Source: Nitrospinaceae bacterium
Lineage (GTDB): Bacteria > Nitrospinota > Nitrospinia > Nitrospinales > VA-1
DNA: 25,761 nt
Direction of reading: 5' to 3'
Assembly: GCA_016763735.1 (NCBI GenBank)
Contig: JAESTE010000163.1
Coordinates: forward strand, 1 to 25,761
Shown here: one piece after another, positions 22,946-25,761 of the stretch
How positions within the stretch are numbered: the first letter of the stretch is position 1
Layout: each line of letters begins with the position of its first letter
Program-made: the position numbers and the translations under genes
The notes under the pieces: generated by a model
Database searches by the model: none
Told to the model about the DNA's origin: nothing
The model's input: the letters and a program-made list of their open reading frames with translations, nothing else

Positions 22946-24751
22946 TCAAAACGTGTACGTCTCCGTGTGCTGGGAATCCACCTGAGTCAGCATCCGTAAG
23001 TCGGGTTTTTGCTGCTCGATGAAGAGACCCAGGCACCGGGCCACGTCTTGTACTTCTGGATGCAACGCCGTCAACTCCTGGTTGACGCTGGACCAGTACA
23101 TGGTGATCCGGGCACACATCTTGGGGTTGCTGTCCTCTGGTTCGGGTTCCGATTCGGACTCCGACTCCAACAGGGGTGGTGCAGTGGCTTCGGCCCATGC
23201 TTCACAGAGTCGTGTGTGCAAGGCCCACACGACTTTGTCCGGAGGCAGGAACCAGTCTTCCAGATCCCGGCAACTGCGCGGCACCTCTGACTTGCCCTTC
23301 CAGTGCTCACTCAACTCTCTTGCCAAGTCCGGGCTGGGACACAACACCTTGCACAGGACGTTGCGCTCAAACCAGTTCCAGGCGGCGTCGGTACACCGTT
23401 GCACCCGGTAACAGGAGGGGTGGTCCACGCCGTGAGGGTACCACAGATGAGGGGTAATGTGTCGGGTGGTCAGCTCCAAGAAGTCCATGCCCAAGTCCAG
23501 CAGCTGCCAGTCGGTACGGTACAGGATCCACGCCTGCAGCGCCTGCATGGTGCCGTGGTTCATGTTCTTGGGGTCGTAGACTCCAAACCCAGACAGATGC
23601 ATGGCCAGGTGGGCATGGTGTTCGCCCAGGTCCGACACGGTGAACTGCAGGTAGATGCACACGTACGCCACGGCTTGCCACATGGCACGAGGGTACGCCA
23701 CGTACGGGTCGCACATCATACACATGAACATGTAGAGTCCACGCTGGATGGTCTGCAGAGGCACCTCGTACCGGGCCGTGTAGGGCACAGGGATCTCTGA
23801 ATACGAGGTCTTGCGCGTGAGGGTCACAGGACGGGGACGCTTGAAGGGCAGCTTGGCCCAGAAGTCGTGCATGTACGACATCACGTAGGCAATGCAATCC
23901 ATGGGCGGCCCCATGCCTGACCTCACCCTGTGCAGCTCGTCGGGTCCCAGATGCAGACGTAGACGCTTGTCACACGTGATGTACTCTTTGCGTACCCCGA
24001 TGCGCCACGCCGATCCGGCCAACTTGATACTGCCGTCAAAGTATGTCTCCTGGTACGCCGAGACGTGGTACGACCCGCGAAACTTCTTGTAGTCGATGGC
24101 CTTCCCCACCGCGAACAGGGGCACCACCTTCTTGTGGTTGTGACGTTCCACCAAGGCACAACACGTGTCGCAATCCAGACGTCGCATGTCGGTGGCCTCC
24201 CACCTGCTGTGGATGTTCTGGCAGATGTTTTTGCGCTTGACGGTGGCCAAGTGGTCCAGGTACTCCATGTCTTCCAAGTTGATCCTGACCTGCTGCACGA
24301 AGGCGGCGTGCAGGGCTTCGGGGGTGACGACGGTTTTGGTTATGGCGGCAGACGACCCGCGCAGGTTCTTGCGGGTGGAGATGCGTTGTTTGCTGGCCAC
24401 CAGATGACGGTCGTACGTGGGCGGAGTGACCTTCTCTTCTTCCAGGCGACGGTAGATCTTGAAGCCTCCGCTCTCGCTCAGGCTGAAGCGGCCACGTTTG
24501 TAGTTTCCACTGCCGCTGCTCATGCTGCTGGTGCTGTTGCCGCTGCCCCGGAGCCGCATACCGGCCATGAGTGCCAGAGGCATCATCGCGGGCAACTCTT
24601 CGTCGCGGGATCGTTTGACGGGAACAGGAGACGGGCCGGCCAACAGGTCAAGCGCCTCGTCCACGGCCAGGAGGTCACTTCCGGTGGCGTACAGTGACAA
24701 GTTGAGACGGTCGACTTCGGCGCTTGAATCAATGTCCATGTCACTAGTCAT
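22946..24751 (-). CDS. 601-aa nuclear-type protein of unknown function
   Basis: The ATG at 24751 opens an acidic N-terminus, followed by basic patches (KRSRDEE, KRGRFS) and Ser/Gly spacers up to about residue 130. The rest is globular and notably rich in Cys, His, Trp, Tyr and Met. It includes a CDTCC-x6-HNH cluster near residues 194-207 that could bind metal, a very aromatic centre (YMFMCMMCDPYVAYP) and an acidic ESESESEPEPED tract at 529-540. There is no signal peptide. The central hydrophobics look like a protein core rather than TMs. I recognise no family; a regulator or replication accessory protein would fit the context. Its promoter carries the second GTCGAC array. Confidence 0.8.
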   Translation of the reverse strand: MTSDMDIDSSAEVDRLNLSLYATGSDLLAVDEALDLLAGPSPVPVKRSRDEELPAMMPLALMAGMRLRGSGNSTSSMSSGSGNYKRGRFSLSESGGFKIYRRLEEEKVTPPTYDRHLVASKQRISTRKNLRGSSAAITKTVVTPEALHAAFVQQVRINLEDMEYLDHLATVKRKNICQNIHSRWEATDMRRLDCDTCCALVERHNHKKVVPLFAVGKAIDYKKFRGSYHVSAYQETYFDGSIKLAGSAWRIGVRKEYITCDKRLRLHLGPDELHRVRSGMGPPMDCIAYVMSYMHDFWAKLPFKRPRPVTLTRKTSYSEIPVPYTARYEVPLQTIQRGLYMFMCMMCDPYVAYPRAMWQAVAYVCIYLQFTVSDLGEHHAHLAMHLSGFGVYDPKNMNHGTMQALQAWILYRTDWQLLDLGMDFLELTTRHITPHLWYPHGVDHPSCYRVQRCTDAAWNWFERNVLCKVLCPSPDLARELSEHWKGKSEVPRSCRDLEDWFLPPDKVVWALHTRLCEAWAEATAPPLLESESESEPEPEDSNPKMCARITMYWSSVNQELTALHPEVQDVARCLGLFIEQQKPDLRMLTQVDSQHTETYTF

Positions 24752-24772
24752 TTGGAGGAATGCATCCTCGAT

Positions 24773-24904
24773 GTCGACCCGTCAGGTCCGAGTCGACATT
24801 TCAAAGTCGACCGGTGCGAAAGTCGACATACCCTCAAAAGATTATATTCCCAATGTCAAAACCCAGGACTGTCGACATTCGGAATCGACTACCCTCGGGT
24901 CGAC
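24773..24904. promoter_or_regulatory. GTCGAC box array, divergent promoter 2
   Basis: GTCGAC starts at 24773, 24792, 24806, 24822, 24871 and 24899, with ATCGAC at 24884. The pair at 24871 (GTCGACATTCGGAATCGAC) matches the pair at 20041 at all but two positions, including the 13-bp spacing. A TATA-like ATTATATT lies in the 49-bp gap between the two halves of the array, at about 24841. Confidence 0.72.
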
Positions 24905-24924
24905 GTGCACATTCTCATCTCGCC

Positions 24925-25443
24925 ATGACTGAACGAAAATGGTCCGTGGCGCCAAGTCAACACCGTATGCCTCATTTGGAGCTGACCACGTGCTGGAACG
25001 TGATGGACAAGTGGCTGAAGGCTCACCCGACCCAGATCACCGACTACCTGACGGCCGCAGGCTACAGCGGGGTACCCTCTGCCACCGCGTTCCGCAACAC
25101 CCTTAAGGCAGCCCTGGACACTGCGTCCGACGTCTGCGACCTGTGCGCGACCCCCCTGCTCAAGTCCAACGTGTGCCGTACGTGTGGCCAGCCCTGCTGC
25201 GTGGAGTGTTTGGCAGACATGAAGTGTGTGTGTTGCGGGGACGTGGTGTGCGAGCATTGCGACTTCCCGGTCCACTTTGGCACCTGCCTCAACCCCACGT
25301 CGTGCTTGCGGGTGCACTCCAGTGCGTCACTGGTGTGTGAACCGTGTGGCCAAGCCCACTCCCGGCGGGCCCGACTCAAACGCCCACGGCTCGACGCCAA
25401 GCGTGAAATTTTTGCAGAGGTTGGAAAAGTCAGGATTTGGTAG
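24925..25443 (+). CDS. Cys-rich putative zinc-finger protein, 172 aa
   Basis: The first ATG after the GTCGAC array (cgccATG, 24925) is used; the frame upstream crosses the promoter and lacks coding bias. Residues of about 1-68 are helical with a conserved-looking Trp. Residues 71-127 hold a dense Cys/His pattern: Cys71, 74, 84, 87, 91, 92, 95, 101, 103, 104, 109, 112, His117, Cys121 and Cys127. This suits two or three zinc sites of B-box, RING or FYVE type. A last CEPC and a basic tail (RRARLKRPRLDAKR) suggest nuclear entry and nucleic acid contact. It may be a regulator of the same class as the 195-aa Cys-rich protein, with which it shares promoter design but no clear sequence identity. Confidence 0.8.
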   Translation: MTERKWSVAPSQHRMPHLELTTCWNVMDKWLKAHPTQITDYLTAAGYSGVPSATAFRNTLKAALDTASDVCDLCATPLLKSNVCRTCGQPCCVECLADMKCVCCGDVVCEHCDFPVHFGTCLNPTSCLRVHSSASLVCEPCGQAHSRRARLKRPRLDAKREIFAEVGKVRIW

Positions 25444-25557
25444 GGGGAGTTCAAAACCCACCAAACACCCGTCCCTCATTGGTTTCACACATAAACGCTT
25501 TGGACCTCGTCGGATGAGAACATAGTATTTTCAACTTTTCTGAAACTTGAAACCTTG

Positions 25558-25653
25558 AAGTATTTCCCAAGTATTTCCAAGTATTTCCAAGTATTCCCTC
25601 GAGAGACTTGAAAAATACTTGACGAATACTTGAAAAATACTTGAGAAATACTT
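25558..25653. repeat. A/T-rich imperfect palindrome of AAGTATTT units
   Basis: AAGTATT starts at 25558, 25569, 25579 and 25589 on the left. The complementary AATACTT appears four times on the right (near 25614, 25625, 25636 and 25647). A CTCGAG lies between the two halves at 25598-25603. The units are spaced 10 to 11 bp apart, one helical turn, so equivalent faces line up. This resembles viral origins or homologous-repeat enhancers. Confidence 0.75.
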
Positions 25654-25685
25654 TGTACCGAGATTCTGCTGAAGTCCAATCGAGA

Positions 25686-25710
25686 GGGGGGGTAGGGTCT
25701 TGTTCCCCCC
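25686..25710. repeat. G7/C6 inverted repeat
   Basis: A run of seven G and a run of six C, about 12 bp apart, can form a short G/C stem. It lies between the A/T-rich palindrome and an AATAAA signal. Confidence 0.5.
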
Positions 25711-25734
25711 TAACCGATCGGCATCAAATCGGTG

Positions 25735-25740
25735 AATAAA
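25735..25740 (+). promoter_or_regulatory. AATAAA, possible polyadenylation signal
   Basis: AATAAA followed by TAAG near the window end. It is 290 bp after the nearest plus-strand stop codon, so its use by the zinc-finger gene is uncertain. Confidence 0.35.
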
Positions 25741-25761
25741 TAAGTTCACCATTTGTGACAA

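Larger units (their letters stand above)
25444..25761. other. Non-coding end of window with repeats
   Basis: No supported gene lies here. The first 90 bp hold ATAAA (about 25491) after the zinc-finger gene. The middle is an A/T-rich palindromic repeat. The rest has a G7/C6 inverted repeat and an AATAAA. Base composition is clearly more A/T-rich than in the rest of the window. Short minus-strand frames across the repeat have no proper ATG context and simply translate the repeat. Confidence 0.7.

Noticed and set aside
25531..25761. Minus-strand frames of 64-76 codons at the window end
   Set aside because: They translate the AAGTATTT repeat into repetitive peptide and lack a convincing ATG and coding bias.

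Overview
The window looks like part of the genome of a large double-stranded DNA virus of a eukaryote. The reasons are dense packing (about 21 genes in 25.8 kb), no introns seen, genes on both strands, divergent promoters of 75 to 215 bp with TATA-like boxes, and pol II-type signals (AATAAA, ATTAAA, AGTAAA) next to stop codons. There are also no bacterial ribosome binding sites, ATG contexts are Kozak-like (often caccATG), and many products are orphans rich in membrane, Cys-rich or low-complexity sequence. GC is high, about 60 percent, with G/C strongly preferred at third codon positions. No hallmark gene (polymerase, major capsid, terminase) lies in the window, so the family is undecided. A nuclear-replicating, herpes-like aquatic virus would fit, but that is inference.

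Layout. 1-2.7 kb: the end of an unknown gene, then a 661-aa protein with a transglutaminase/papain-like Cys-His core. 2.7-4.8 kb: a mucin-like secreted protein and, convergent to it, a six-TM protein resembling a degenerate sphingomyelin synthase. 4.9-9.9 kb: a 1680-aa coiled-coil protein with a globular C-terminal domain, perhaps structural. 10-12.1 kb: a secreted glycoprotein, an orphan on the minus strand, and a membrane protein resembling dolichyldiphosphatase with its catalytic residues lost. 12.1-13.6 kb: a rearranged region with a duplicated gene end and hairpin repeats on both sides of an orphan nuclear-type gene. 13.6-19.4 kb: a RING protein followed by a run of membrane proteins, including a pair of possible paralogues, a four-TM protein, a polytopic glycoprotein, a CREST/TMEM8-like putative hydrolase and a claudin/PMP22-like protein. 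19.4-25.4 kb: nuclear or regulatory-type genes (two Cys-rich putative zinc proteins, a possible DNA-binding protein, an SR-rich protein and a 601-aa orphan). 25.4-25.8 kb: an A/T-rich imperfect palindrome, a candidate origin or structural repeat.

Two themes stand out. First, about ten products are membrane or secreted proteins, and four of these resemble eukaryotic membrane families (PAP2/DOLPP1, sphingomyelin synthase, CREST/TMEM8 and claudin). This suggests captured host proteins, two of them apparently turned from lipid-phosphate enzymes into non-catalytic proteins. Second, the two divergent promoters at 19956-20167 and 24752-24924 share a periodic array of GTCGAC boxes, and each drives one Cys-rich protein and one larger nuclear-type protein. 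This looks like a four-gene regulon under one DNA-binding factor. All family assignments were made by eye from motifs and topology and were not tested by a search.
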